Shown here: positions 47,578 to 58,206 of the stretch, piece after piece | Position numbering within the stretch: the first letter of the stretch is position 1 | Layout of the letters: each line of letters opens with the position of its first letter | Assembly: GCA_000328365.1 (NCBI GenBank) | Contig: KB310768.1 | Span: 213,078 to 277,077 of the forward strand | Length of the DNA stretch: 64,000 nucleotides | Source of the DNA: Capitella teleta | Lineage: Eukaryota > Annelida > Polychaeta > Capitellidae | Reading direction: 5' to 3' | Translations under genes and position numbers: made by a program | The notes under the pieces: generated by a model | Databases searched by the model: none | What the model was told of the DNA's origin: nothing | Seen by the model: only the letters and a program-made list of their open reading frames with translations

Positions 47578-50500
47578 CAGGTTTGAAGACGGCACCCTTC
47601 CATTTCTTGACATCATAGCATTGCGTCACGGCTTTGATGCCATCGACAGAATTGGCGGTAAATTAAAGCTTGTGCTTGTCTGATATGAAATTATCATTTT
47701 GAGATATCATTTCTCAATATTAAAAGTCATCCTTGATTCAATAGAAGGGAGAGATTCCCTCCTGTTGTCCGTTTTATGAGTCTGGTTGCTAAGCAACGGG
47801 TCTCCGTGGCAATCGCAAGCAGCATCTGCCTGAATGCGTCTGAATGGTCCAGGGAGCATTTAATTAGAGAAATCGCTCTGCGCATTCATTCATTCATTCA
47901 TTCATTCATTCATTCATTCATTCATTCATTCAAGACTAATTATTAGATCGATTGTTCGAACAAAATTGATTGATGAATTGATTGGATAATTATTTTAATG
48001 ATCGATCTATTGATAGTTTGATTTGCAAATCATTAAGTATTTCAGTAAGTAACCATTCATTATTTAATCATTCCATCCTTTATTGCAGCCGTCAATATAT
48101 AATCTATATGTCTACCTTAACTAATTAACTTATGTCCTATATATTAATTAATTAGTTCGCATTGAACTTTCACATTTTTTTGCAGGTAGCTTTGATGACG
48201 TGGCCTCGCACTCTTACAAATTGGCCCAGCTGACCTTCGAGGGCTTGTCTGCCTATCACCATGGCAACGGCACTCGGGTTGCTAAGGTCTATCGCCATGG
48301 TGATTATGTCAGCAGTGACGAACAAGGCCCCGTTGTCAACTTCAATCTCGTCCAATCAGACGGCTCCTTTGTCGGATATGCCGAGGTCTCGTTCTGTTTT
48401 TTGTTTCCATGGTAACTAATTGTCGCTGTCATGACGATACTGAAAAGTTCTCTTGAATCAGTTCATAGGCCAAGAAAATTAATTTTCCGTTTCATGTCTG
48501 TTCAATTGTTGGGAATTCAACGTCGCCTTGTTTTCCAGGGAATCAAAAGTGTTTCTTACTTATATAAGTAATAAATAGAGAAATCATTGCAATTATATAT
48601 TATATAATTGCATTGATTTCTCTATTTCTGACCTCATTTAAGGTGGACAAGTTAGCTCAGTCGTACGATATTCACCTGCGCGCTGGCTGCTTCTGTAATC
48701 TGGGCGCCTGTCAGAAGTTCCTTCGAATCACCGATGAACAGCTCATGCAAAACTTCAAGGTAATTGTTCAATATTATTCAATATTATTCAATATTATTCA
48801 ATATTGATAAATAACGCATCACTGTGCCAGACTGATTCACTTCAAACTCTGAATTCCATTCCCTTATGAATTATCTCTAATATTCATATTCATATTATTA
48901 TCATTATTTTTTTTATTATTTTTTTTATTTTTTTTTATTTTTTATTTTTTTTCCAGGCAGGACATGTTTGCGGTGACAGCCGCGATATGATAAACAATCG
49001 CCCGACCGGATCTCTCCGAATCTCTTTCGGTTTGGCGTCAACATTAAGAGACGCCACTCGATTTCTGAAGTTCATTGAAGAATGCTTTGTTGATGATGCG
49101 GTTTCCATGGCAACCACTCAACCTGATGAAAAAGAGAAAGAAGAAACTGCATGTGTTCTGAAGAAGATATTTCTGTATCCCATCAAATCGTGCGGAGCAT
49201 TTGAGGTAATCATGTCAGAAATGTCGTCAGTTTTATCTCCAATTGCATTCTATGTCAAACAAACAAGAATATGGTTTTAGTGATCAAAGTTGTTCGCCTG
49301 TTGGCGGACGTGACTTTTCCATGTGATGTCATTCGTTCGCAACCTTCTTTTTGTGCTCTTTTAAGTCGTCTTATTTTTTTATTAGTGATGTAATTCGTGG
49401 GCGATTTCTCAATGTCGGTTTATTATTGGCGTGAATCATGAATGCGAACCGTTGAAGGATTTCGTTGTTTCATTAGTTACAAGCGACAGTGCGACCTCCG
49501 TTCAAGGATCAATTATCGCTCAATCGTCCTTCGTTTGAAGAGATTTCGTCGCTGAGAGAAAAATAATGACTTCGTTGCTTCACCTTGGGATTTATCGATA
49601 AGAGTAGGGGGAAAGGCCGGTCCCGGGCCTTCTGTTCTGGCGCCCGTATCACCAGAATGGTTTGGGTGGAGCCGTAAAACCCTAATCACTCACTCGCTTC
49701 GTTGGTTCATTCTTTTGCTGTTGTTTTTTTTTCCCCTATTAAAGAAATATTGGTGAAATTCACTTGATAATTAAAAAGTGTCAATGAATGATATAATTTT
49801 TATTATTATTATTATTATTTTTTTTTTTTTTTTGTGTGCATCAGGTGCTTGAGTGGCCGTTGAGTGACCGGGGTCTGCTGCACGACAGAAACTGGATGGT
49901 CATCAGCCCCAATGGCGTCTGCCTCAATCAGAAACGCTTTCCAAAAATGTGTCTGATTCGACCTTGCATTGACCTCAATGCCGGCACTCTGACACTGTGC
50001 CATGCGGGTAAATTTATGATATTCCTGAGTTATACGTCCAAAGAGATTGTTTATTTACCTTAATTATTGTGCTCATATTTATTGAGATATTGAACAATTT
50101 TCATTTTATTTCAGATATGGATGAACAGGTTTCGGTTTCTTTGAACTCTGAAACAGCGGTTGGGGGCATCACTCGATTGAAAGACTGCGTCGGCAAAGTT
50201 TGTGGCGATCGGTGGGTGACTAAATAATTATTATTTGCTGTGTTTATTTTTAATCGGAATTATGGAAATCGGCAACCGAAATGATGGTAATTATTGTCGA
50301 GTTTGTGAAAAGTCTGTGAAGTTTAAAATCTCTGCTAAAAGGACTATAACTACACAATAACGAATCGATTGCATTTGAATGCTGGGTATATATTTATTAT
50401 ATATATTTATATATATTTATGCAGCATACAGAATGTCTTCCGTCTCCCAAAACAGCGTTATGATTCTGCCTTTTCGGAAAAAGTGCGTTATGATTATGTG

Positions 50501-51675
50501 GAAATTGCTGTCCTCAACGAATGGCGTAAATCATAACGCACTCCGCCCATTCCTCGCACGATTGTTGTGATTTCAGAGTGAGCGGCGTGGATTGTGGTGA
50601 TGAGGCGGCTGAATGGCTGGATCGGGCGCTCGACCTCCAAGGTCTCAGACTCATTCACCAAAGTATGGATGACCAACGAACCAACAGAAGGCTCAAAAAA
50701 GGTGACTCAGATCAGTCAAGAGGCCGGGCGGTGTGCGCCTGTCTATGGTATCCGTGGCAGAATTTCAAACTGAGAGAGAGAGAGTGGGTAAAATCCTGGA
50801 ATCGGAGATTCATGTCTTTCTTTTAAGGATCCAGTGAAAACTAGAATTCTCCAATTTCCCTGATTTCAAAATAACAACATCAATTTGAGTAAAACTAATG
50901 TGTGGTTTGCGCTGTGATATTTCAGGTGACACGGAACTCAAACAGAGCCTCTCTTTGGCAAACGAAGGTCAATTCCTGCTCATCAATAGAAGCAGCGTGA
51001 TTTCCCTCCGCGATCATATTCAGCTGCGTTCAAATGGTGATGATGACATCGTGGGTGAGATATATTCATATATGCACCACATTTCATATGTTATGTAATA
51101 TGTGGTCTTGATTGTATTGCAGACACTGAAGCTTTGATCGGGAGATTTCGCGCCAATTTAATCGTCGATTCATCCTCGGCTTTTGTGGAAGAATCTTGGG
51201 ATTGCGTTGCTATTGGCGACACCGTCTACAGCGTGAGGGGTTCTCAACCCCGGTCCTGGGTTGCAAAGCTTTCTTCTTTTTTCTCTCTCAGAGTTTGGGC
51301 AATTGTAACAGATGTCAGATGATTTGTATCAACCAAGAAAACGGAGAAAAGACAAAAGAACCACTTGTCAGCCTCATGACCTTTAGAGATAAAAAGGTCA
51401 TTATGATTTCACAGGGTGATCCATAATAATATTTAAATCCCAGAGAAAAGTTTAAATAATTATATAAATAATAATAATCCATTCACACTTTTTCTTTATT
51501 TCTCAGCCTCTGAAATAACTTATGATGATTAATATTTTCAGTTTAAAATGAGTTTTAATGATTTTCATTTCAGAGCCATTTTGGCATACTCTTGAGTCAT
51601 GGTTCACAGAATAACCATGGCAACCAGATAATGCTGTCAGTTGGAAGCATCGTGACTCCCGTAAGGAAACCTTGA
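42202..51675 (+). CDS. MOCOS: Molybdenum cofactor sulfurase (MOCOS, ABA3/Ma-l family)
   Basis: Fifteen exons: 42202-42316, 43097-43253, 43462-43898, 44142-44265, 47581-47657, 48186-48385, 48643-48759, 48957-49205, 49845-50007, 50115-50211, 50577-50701, 50926-51054, 51123-51232, 51292-51396 and 51574-51675. The total is 2307 nt, or 768 residues. The N-terminal NifS-like cysteine desulfurase domain has YLDHAG (42-47), NHTSVVGMRE, PAQSNFSG and the PLP lysine in SFYKMFGYPTG (K228). The cysteine motif AGCFCNLGAC (384-393) covers the conserved cysteine that carries the persulfide in plant ABA3. The C-terminal MOSC domain starts at KKIFLYPIKSC (about 480) and includes GNCNRCQMICINQENG (702-717) and ends near SVGSIVTP. 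The enzyme moves sulfur from L-cysteine to the molybdenum cofactor of xanthine dehydrogenase and aldehyde oxidase in the cytosol. It is shorter than human MOCOS (about 888) because the inter-domain linker is brief. The second ATG (residue 4) has the better context. Confidence 0.97.
42591..42824. mobile_element. MITE-like element in MOCOS intron 1
   Basis: Terminal inverted repeats: GCTGCATTCTATACTGTAGC at the left (42591-42610) and GATTATGGCTACAGAATGC at the right (ending near 42823). They pair over about 20 bp with a 4-nt interruption on the left. Inside is a perfect 13-bp inverted repeat, TGGAACGAGATTA / TAATCTCGTTCCA (42733-42772). There is no coding capacity, so this is a small non-autonomous DNA element. 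A partial relative lies at about 55387-55455. Confidence 0.55.
44266..47580 (+). other. MOCOS intron 4 (3.3 kb)
   Basis: No exon is recognised inside. It has AT-rich DNA, a pyrimidine-rich block at 46510-46580, a triple 10-bp repeat (TTCTTTTGAG) near 46748-46778, and ends in a T35 run that serves as the acceptor tract of exon 5. Confidence 0.8.
47543..47577 (+). repeat. T35 run forming the polypyrimidine tract of MOCOS exon 5
   Basis: Thirty-five T directly before CAG and the exon starting at 47581. An unusually long, pure acceptor tract. Confidence 0.9.
47883..47931. repeat. (ATTC)n microsatellite
   Basis: About 12 perfect copies of the tetranucleotide, in MOCOS intron 5. Confidence 0.95.
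48573..48627. repeat. 27-bp-arm inverted repeat in MOCOS intron 6
   Basis: The left arm begins AAATAGAGAAATCA and the right arm ends TGATTTCTCTATTT. The arms pair over 27 bp with one mismatch and almost no loop. It ends 15 nt before the acceptor of exon 7. Confidence 0.85.
49583..49696 (+). mobile_element. 5'-truncated SINE copy in MOCOS intron 8
   Basis: About 114 bp closely matching the 3' half of the SINE at 56830-57142 (shared blocks ATCGATAAGAGTAGGGGGAA, CTTCTGTTCTGGCGCCCG, GTGGAGCCGTAAAACCC) and ending in a short ATCACTCACTC tail. It lacks the tRNA-like head, as in 5'-truncated retroposition. Confidence 0.75.
50481..50542. repeat. Inverted repeat of a dispersed GTGCGTTATGATT motif in MOCOS intron 10
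   Basis: AAGTGCGTTATGATTA at 50481 and its complement AAATCATAACGCACT at 50528 face each other 34 nt before exon 11. More copies of the motif occur elsewhere in the window, so this may be a tiny MITE. Confidence 0.5.
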
Positions 51676-54405
51676 ATTATTTTGAGATTTTTGTTTCATT
51701 TTTTTTTTTTCTCAAATTTTTTTTTTCAAGTGAAGGTTATTTATTTATATAAAACAGACATTTACATGAATGTGAGGTGGAGGGCTGCCGAAGCAGTATA
51801 TACCCTTTCGTTGTTATGAAACGGTGCAATAATCTTGTTTGATATAATGTTAATGTTACATTCTTGTTTCATCTGTGCATGTTTTTTCTTTCTCTTTAAT
51901 TGTTTTCCAAGAAATATTAACCACAATGACTTAGCAGAGCTGTAATTATTTTATGCTTGAGTTTAACTTCAAAACTGAGCACAAAATTATTCTCTTTTGC
52001 TTCGTTGTTCTTTGCAAGATAAATAATTATTCGGAAGGCGGCCGCCTAATCATATGGCTACCATGGTAACCATGGTAACCAGCAGATAAATTCCACCTTG
52101 ATGGGAACTTTGTGTCAGGTTTCCCCTTCTCAAAAGGCATTCCATTAATTTTATGTCAGTCTCAAAATAAAAATGCTCATATATTAGTAAAGTTTTTATA
52201 TTTACCTAATGATACCAAATTTTTTAATTGCTCAAATGATTATCTTTCTAATTTAATTTTAATAATTTTACAAATGCCAAATTTATAAACTTTAATAAAG
52301 AAATATCTGTTATATTTTGTGTATGAATTTAATCTTCATTTGCAAAGTAGGTCAGGTCATGAAAGGTCGTTGGCTCTCACAGATTCACACAAATGAAAGT
52401 AACAACTATGCAGTCATTTTATTTTATTTCTTGGGGTGGGGGGGACTAACAGTGCTCAGGGATACTCCATGAAATAAAAACAGAGCATAAACATTTTAGA
52501 ATAATATAATTACCGGTATGTTAATAAAGTAAAACAAAATGAGCATTTTAACAGTAAAATAAAAAATTTGCTTTGATTTTAGATCAAATTGTATGCAAAT
52601 ATGACACTATAACTATGACTAGTTTTGGTTGTATAAACAGAAAATTATATAACAAAGTAAGAATAGATAAAAAGACTATTTGAAAAATGCTTGAAAAACA
52701 CCAACATGCAAAAGTTAGCACAAAATTTCATCGGACGAGCAATTCCCCAAGTCACACCATAACATCATATATATTGGACCCCATTAATGGTATATTGTAT
52801 AAACATTCAACCACGAGGAGAAACAAAACTAAAAGAAAATTAAAATAGAACAGAATTAAACTAAAATTAACTCAAGCATAGACTATGGATACAGACAATT
52901 ATGAGGAATTACACACCAGTTATAGATTATAACAGAAACAATAAAGTTATCAGTTCAATGGAAGTAAATAATAAAGTTATCAGTTCAATGGAAGTAAATA
53001 ATAAAGTTATCAGTTCAATGGAAGTAAATAATAAAGTTATCAGTTCAATGGAAGTAAATAATAAAGTTATTAGTTAAATGGAAGTAAATAATAATCAAGC
53101 AGTTAATCAAAAATGTTAATCAGCATTGGATTCTTCTGCGTACATGTTACAAAAAATTAAAATGGCAGCAAATTAGAAAGTTCTAATTATAATTCCTCAA
53201 AGTATCAGTGGAAGGCTACTGAAATGAACTAAAGTAAAATATTCAGACCACATCACACGCAAAGATCAGTACTACAGCAATTACTCATGAATAATTAAAT
53301 AACTATATGACTAACGAATAATTATCTGTGAAAGTAAGTCACTTTCTCACGAGGAAAAAGTATGAATGTGTATCAACATTGTATTCACAGCACTATGTAA
53401 TTAGTTCACAATTGTGATACACGGTAAGCCTGCGGGAATTTGGCAATAATGGGAAAGGTTATCTATTGAGGGAAACCCTGTTTCATCAACTTGATAAATC
53501 CGTCACATAGAGGGATGGGGGGGGGGCATCAATAATTGAATTCAACGTAACGAAAACTGAAATCATTTGATTTTTACTAAACGAGGGTTCTGGTTCAGTT
53601 TGTTCAGTATGAAAGATCGAGATTATATTTCAAATTTTCGCAACAAAATCCAGTACAAGCAAATAATACACATCAGAGGATAAATAATTAAAATCATATG
53701 TAAAAATTGTATATTTCATGAGTTAATTATGGTTACATACAAAAGTAAGTAAAATGAACGGCATCCGACAGAGATCAAGTAAACACAGACTACATAGTAC
53801 TTACATAATAGGCAGTAACATGGTGTATAGATGTTATAAGCAGTCAACGGTATACTGCAAAATGAATAATATAAAAAGGTTTTGAAATTTGGAAGGCTGA
53901 AATTGAAAAAAAAAAAAAAAAAATAATAATCAAGCTTGTGTCATTTTCGTACAACTTTGGAATAATCTGTATACAGTGGTAACCAAATGTAAATTTTTTT
54001 CAAGTTTACAAAATATTCTTCGGAATTGTAAAATGACTGATAAGCAAACAAACCAAAACATAGTTCATTTCTGCACACAAACATTGAACTTCTATGGCAG
54101 TCTTATGCACTTGACAAGGTTAAATGTAATAATTAGCAATTAAATGCTTGTATAATTATATAATAACACAAATAATGGATGGAATTCAGCAAACATCTAG
54201 TTAACATATTAATATTCATAGAAACTCAAAAAGAGAGAGAAATATATAACAGTAAGATACTTTGAGCAAAGACATATAATATACGTACACCCTCCAATGC
54301 AATCATCTCTACTCCCAACGATGCAAAGTAGCACAACAAAAATTATTAAAAGTTTACGCAGGGGAAAAATTACTTTCAGCCAATAAGATCAGTCGATCAT
54401 GAATA
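51676..54405. other. Tail-to-tail interval: MOCOS and MBLAC2 3' UTRs and spacer
   Basis: No coding exon is seen. Candidate MOCOS polyadenylation signals (plus-strand AATAAA) are at 52166-52171 and 52293-52298. Minus-strand AATAAA for the opposing gene is at 52418-52428. It also holds a tandem X-box-like palindrome (52058-52081), a NotI palindrome (52037-52048) and a 30-bp minisatellite. Confidence 0.6.
52941..53094. repeat. 30-bp minisatellite, about 5 copies
   Basis: The unit begins ATAAAGTTATCAGTTCAATG and ends GAAGTAAATA. Four copies are identical, the fifth has two changes, and four bases of a further copy follow. Confidence 0.95.
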
Positions 54406-55254
54406 CTAGCACCACAGAATACACCTGAAACAACCAAGACGAAAGTAGGGAGTGGAGAGCACTCGCAAGCATGTAGCGCAAGCCATTCCACAAAACTCAT
54501 CCTTCGACTCTAGATATTGCAGCAACAACTGTCGAGTCCTGCTGGCGGTCAGAATGGATCCGTGACCCGGATAGACCTTGTTGACGTCGTGTGTTGAGAG
54601 CCACTCGCAGAAGCTCTCTGCGCTTTGTTTATAGCTCCGGATCGACGAGTTTGGCAACCAGTCCAAGAGACCGGCTCCATCGCCCGTGTCGTACACGAAA
54701 TCGCCAGTGAATAAGCAGTGGGCCTGCGGGTAGAACAGTACGATCGAGCCTTTGGTGTGGCCGGGGTAGTGCATCACATCCAGGTACTGACCATCACCGA
54801 GGTCGATCTTATCACCGTTGGTCAACGGTTGACAATCCGTTGACGGAACGCGATAGGAGCAAGCGGAAAATCCGGGGTACGGGTCTCGGTGGAAGTGCCC
54901 CTGTCGGACATAGTTCAACGTCTCGACCTGCTGTCCGCACTTGAGACCTGGGAGATCCAGCTCATGGATAAAGACGTTATCAAAGTGGTGAGCCCCTCCC
55001 GAGTGGTCAAAGTGGACGTGCGTGCAGATGACCTCACTCGGGCGACTGGCGTCTCGGGAGATGAGGCCTCGGTCCTCGTAATGCTTCTTCAGGTTGCAAA
55101 CGCCCAGACCTGTGTCGATGATGACGTCTTTGGTTGGACCCTTGATCAGCCAAATGTTGCACCGGTTGAACTCAAAGAAGTGCTCTTCTGTTGTGAGGTA
55201 AATGTTGTCGGCAACCTTCCTTGTGAGGAACCAGTCCTGCTTCTGTCGGGACAT
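54406..55254 (-). CDS. MBLAC2: Metallo-beta-lactamase-fold hydrolase, MBLAC2-like
   Basis: A single coding exon of 282 residues, close to human MBLAC2 (279). Zinc-ligand motifs are in order: THVHFDHSGG (HxHxDH at H79, H81, D83, H84), PGHTKGS (H166), TGDFVYD (D185) and YPGHG (H231). Other family marks are NIWLIKGP, DTGLG and LLDWLPNSSI. MBLAC2 has been described as an acyl-CoA thioesterase (knowledge recalled, not shown by sequence). The last 28 residues hold six cysteines (C255, C259, C262, C275, C278, C282), which would suit S-acylation and membrane attachment. The start is at MSRQKQDW. An acceptor (ATTTCCTTGCAG) 18 nt upstream of the ATG shows an intron in the 5' UTR. It is convergent with MOCOS. 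An MBLAC2-like paralogue rather than the strict orthologue cannot be ruled out. Confidence 0.92.
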   Translation of the reverse strand: MSRQKQDWFLTRKVADNIYLTTEEHFFEFNRCNIWLIKGPTKDVIIDTGLGVCNLKKHYEDRGLISRDASRPSEVICTHVHFDHSGGAHHFDNVFIHELDLPGLKCGQQVETLNYVRQGHFHRDPYPGFSACSYRVPSTDCQPLTNGDKIDLGDGQYLDVMHYPGHTKGSIVLFYPQAHCLFTGDFVYDTGDGAGLLDWLPNSSIRSYKQSAESFCEWLSTHDVNKVYPGHGSILTASRTRQLLLQYLESKDEFCGMACATCLRVLSTPYFRLGCFRCILWC

Positions 55255-55608
55255 GTTCTTATTGCTTCAATCTGCAAGGAAATATTGATATTGAACCAAA
55301 TATAGCGCAATCGTATATTGGGGGCAGATTTCAATTAGCAAGTCTTGGTACGAGACTATCGTCATCACGTAGCTCTGTGAATTCGTAGCACAGATGAATC
55401 AGGCAAGGTCTGTATACTTCATGGTGTCTCGCTCAAGTATGTCAGCTAAGTAATAATTGTATTCAAAAATATGCATGCATACTGAGATATTATTGCATTT
55501 GTGATTGTGAATATTTAAATGTGGGGTCTATGATTCGTTCTGGGAATTGTGGCCCATCGTTGCTACACGCGAAGAGAGGTCATGTGCTAAGGTCAAGATC
55601 AATGGCAC

Positions 55609-55790
55609 ACGTAGCTGACGTTGAGTTTGGAGTCGAATTACACAAAGAGAAGGACAGCTCAGCTTCTCAGAGAGTGAGTCTATACATAATAATTATTTAC
55701 ACTCAATCTGGCATTCTGTTTGAATCGGGTTCAATAATTGATTGACTTCTTCTGCAATGCAGGTAAATTCACTTTGCTTTGATTCGTACA
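55609..55790 (+). repeat. Duplicated 182-bp segment, copy 1 (partner at 62954-63136)
   Basis: About 96% identical by hand count to 62954-63136 in the same orientation. Both copies show an open stretch reading V-A-D-x-E-F-G-V-E-L-H-K, ending at CAGAGA|GTGAGY (donor-like), then about 80 bp and TGCAATGCAG|GTAAATTC (acceptor-like). Confidence 0.85.
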
Positions 55791-56829
55791 TACTATCATA
55801 TACCCTGTCCAGTCAATGGAATGTTGATGATTGAATCATTGAATCAATCAATAAAGTAGTTGCATGATTCTGTAGCCATAATTTATCATTGATTAGTCTA
55901 TACTTAATACTATAGAGGCTTGGAACCGGAGGACGTGACACCAGTCGTAAGGGGCTCTGGTTACTTGAAATGCCTGTGCAGCCTTCTAGACAGAATAGAA
56001 TAATATTACATATATAGACAGTGAGCATTCGCTGCATTGAGTTTGGTCCAAATCTGCTCGTTCACGGCTAAGACCCAGTCAACCAGTGTGCTTGGAACGA
56101 CTCAACGAGGCTATGACTAATATGAGTCAGTATGAGTGTGAATGAAATTGAACAATTAACTGTCAAACATTGAAACATTATGACAGTCTTAATTAGAGTA
56201 ATTCGGTGATCAGCAAGGGTATCAACACAGAGTGATAGCTGCGTGGTGCATTTTTTTATCGTGAATAATTTATATAAATGCAAAAGGAAATTACAAACCA
56301 AGAAAACAGGAACGCAAGTCACTGTTTCAAGTTTTACAATGACAGCTTGCGACCTAGTTTTGGAGTAAATACATATTCATGAACCTATGACCTATTTTTC
56401 TGTGTTATCGATTGGCTGAAATTTCGAGATTTGTGTCAATGTGACCCAATTTTTATTAACTCGAATGAATAGCATGCCGCAACCGTGTACAAGTCGGAAC
56501 GAAAAATATAAGATTTTATTCTCTGTCAGGACTCCGATAATCCAATTTCACTGGTTCCCTGGTCATATATAAAATGACACAAGCACATACCGATGACAGG
56601 TGATATGTCGTTGGCTGCTATTAGTAACATTTAGTCAACTGGTCGTATTCAGCAAATACTGTGAATTCATTTTCACTCGCCTCGCCTTGTGAGCCTCTTG
56701 GGAATTCCGATTGACGTCATGTGAAATCGAGTGAAATGGATGTACCAAAATAGGGGTGAGTTTTCGTCGGTGTGTGCCGGTTTTTCTTTTCAGTAGCCCC
56801 GGAGACCAGTGAAATAATCCAAAATGGAT

Positions 56830-57142
56830 GGAGTGAGTGAGTGAGTGAGTGATTGGGGTTTTACGGCTCCACCCAACCCGTTCGGGTGATACGGGCGCCA
56901 GAACAGAAGGCCCGGGACCGGGGTTTCCCCCTACTCTTATCGATAAATTCCAAGGGTTCTTTATCCTGCATACCACCATAGACAGTAGTACACAGCGCCC
57001 CGCCTTGTTACGCAGTTGGGCAGCACTGCAGAGTCACAATCATAACGCCCGTGGCCTGATCGGGTCTCGAACCCGGGACGTCGACCCCCACGGTCGTCAT
57101 AGGATTGTAGTCAGCGGTTTAACCCACTGCGCTACCCGGTGG
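56830..57142 (-). mobile_element. tRNA-derived SINE, full-length looking
   Basis: On the minus strand the head reads ACCGGGTAGCGCAGTGGG with an A box (TAGCGCAGTGG), followed about 45 nt later by a B box (GGTTCGAGACC). A body of about 200 bp follows, then a conserved tail GTGGAGCCGTAAAACCCC and a CACT/ACTC simple-repeat end. It would be transcribed by RNA polymerase III and mobilised by a LINE. A truncated second copy is in MOCOS intron 8. The family name is not known to me. Confidence 0.85.
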
Positions 57143-57354
57143 TTTAGTCGCAGGACACGCTGATATGACGAAGCCCATTGTAAAAGATGGGGAACTCGGT
57201 GTTTCATCACAGCTCCTGACGTCACGCCTAATTAGCAATATATCTCCCGCGAAATCGTTAGGAATGATATTCCTTGTGTGGGCCAGGCATAGGAATCCTT
57301 TTTGGTGCATCAAATAACGACTCAAAGTCCATTTTTAACCAGTTCTCCCTCCCT
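57141..57354 (+). repeat. Left 214-bp inverted repeat
   Basis: Starts GGTTTAGTCGCAGGACAC and ends AGTTCTCCCTCCCT. Contains CTGACGTCACGC (a CRE-like palindrome) and TAATTAG. Confidence 0.9.
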
Positions 57355-57654
57355 ATTATGTTGCATTTCCAACCTCTCTGAAGTCGCGATCACATCCTTG
57401 GTGTTTGAAAATAAAAAATAAAAATGGCAGGATATACAGTCAGCCCTCGCAATCCAAACACCCTTGGTTTTGCAAACTGTTGTTCTGATATTATTATGTA
57501 TGGGAGGTATTGATTGGGAGGTAAGGATTTAATAAACATGAGCTACGATATGGGTTTCATCGCCCCCCCCCCAGACCCCCCTTCAATGACAGTTTACTTG
57601 GTCAAATTAATTGTATAAATCATGACGTCATTTCCTACCAAATCTCTCGACATA

Positions 57655-57790
57655 AATGCGGCTAACCGATGGATTTTCAGCGGCGACTGAGGTAACGGTT
57701 TTTCGGCGGATCAGTAAAATTCCGGCGGCAACGGCTCAGATATTTTTCCGCTGGCTAGTCGGCTTTCACCGGCTAGCTTCGGGGTCTAAA
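57655..57790. repeat. CGGCGG-rich dispersed repeat, copy 2
   Basis: GC-rich words (CAGCGGCGACTG, TTCGGCGGAT, CCGGCGGCAACGGC) ending CTTCGGGGTCTAAA. Related to the block at 2645-2880. Confidence 0.45.
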
Positions 57791-57881
57791 GGTGGTGCTG
57801 GTTGGTGATCGTGTCAACAAATACATGTAGTCTGTTTAATTTAATAGATGCACATAAAAATTAATTGAATTTGAATTTCAA

Positions 57882-57976
57882 GAAAGAGTCTCGAAAGAGT
57901 CTCGAAAGAGTCTCGAAAGAGTCTCGAAAGAGTCTCGAAAGAGTCTCGAAAGAGTCTCGAAAGAGTCTCGAAAGAG
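57882..57976. repeat. 11-bp minisatellite, about 8.6 copies
   Basis: Perfect tandem copies of GAAAGAGTCTC. Confidence 0.97.
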
Positions 57977-58206
57977 CCAATGGTTGAGGGATTAAAAATT
58001 ACGCAAATCACCACACCTCCAAATTAAGATGCCGTCAGAAAGATAGCACATGGTTGATGCAAGTAGTTCTGTTCAATAATTATGTCGGTGTATTTTTAAG
58101 GGGATAAAGTGTAATGTGTCACTCATTGCAGAATTGTGAAGAAATCGCGAATAAAGACAAAATATATGTATTCTGCATGCACGAAAGCGGGAACATTTTC
58201 AGAATT

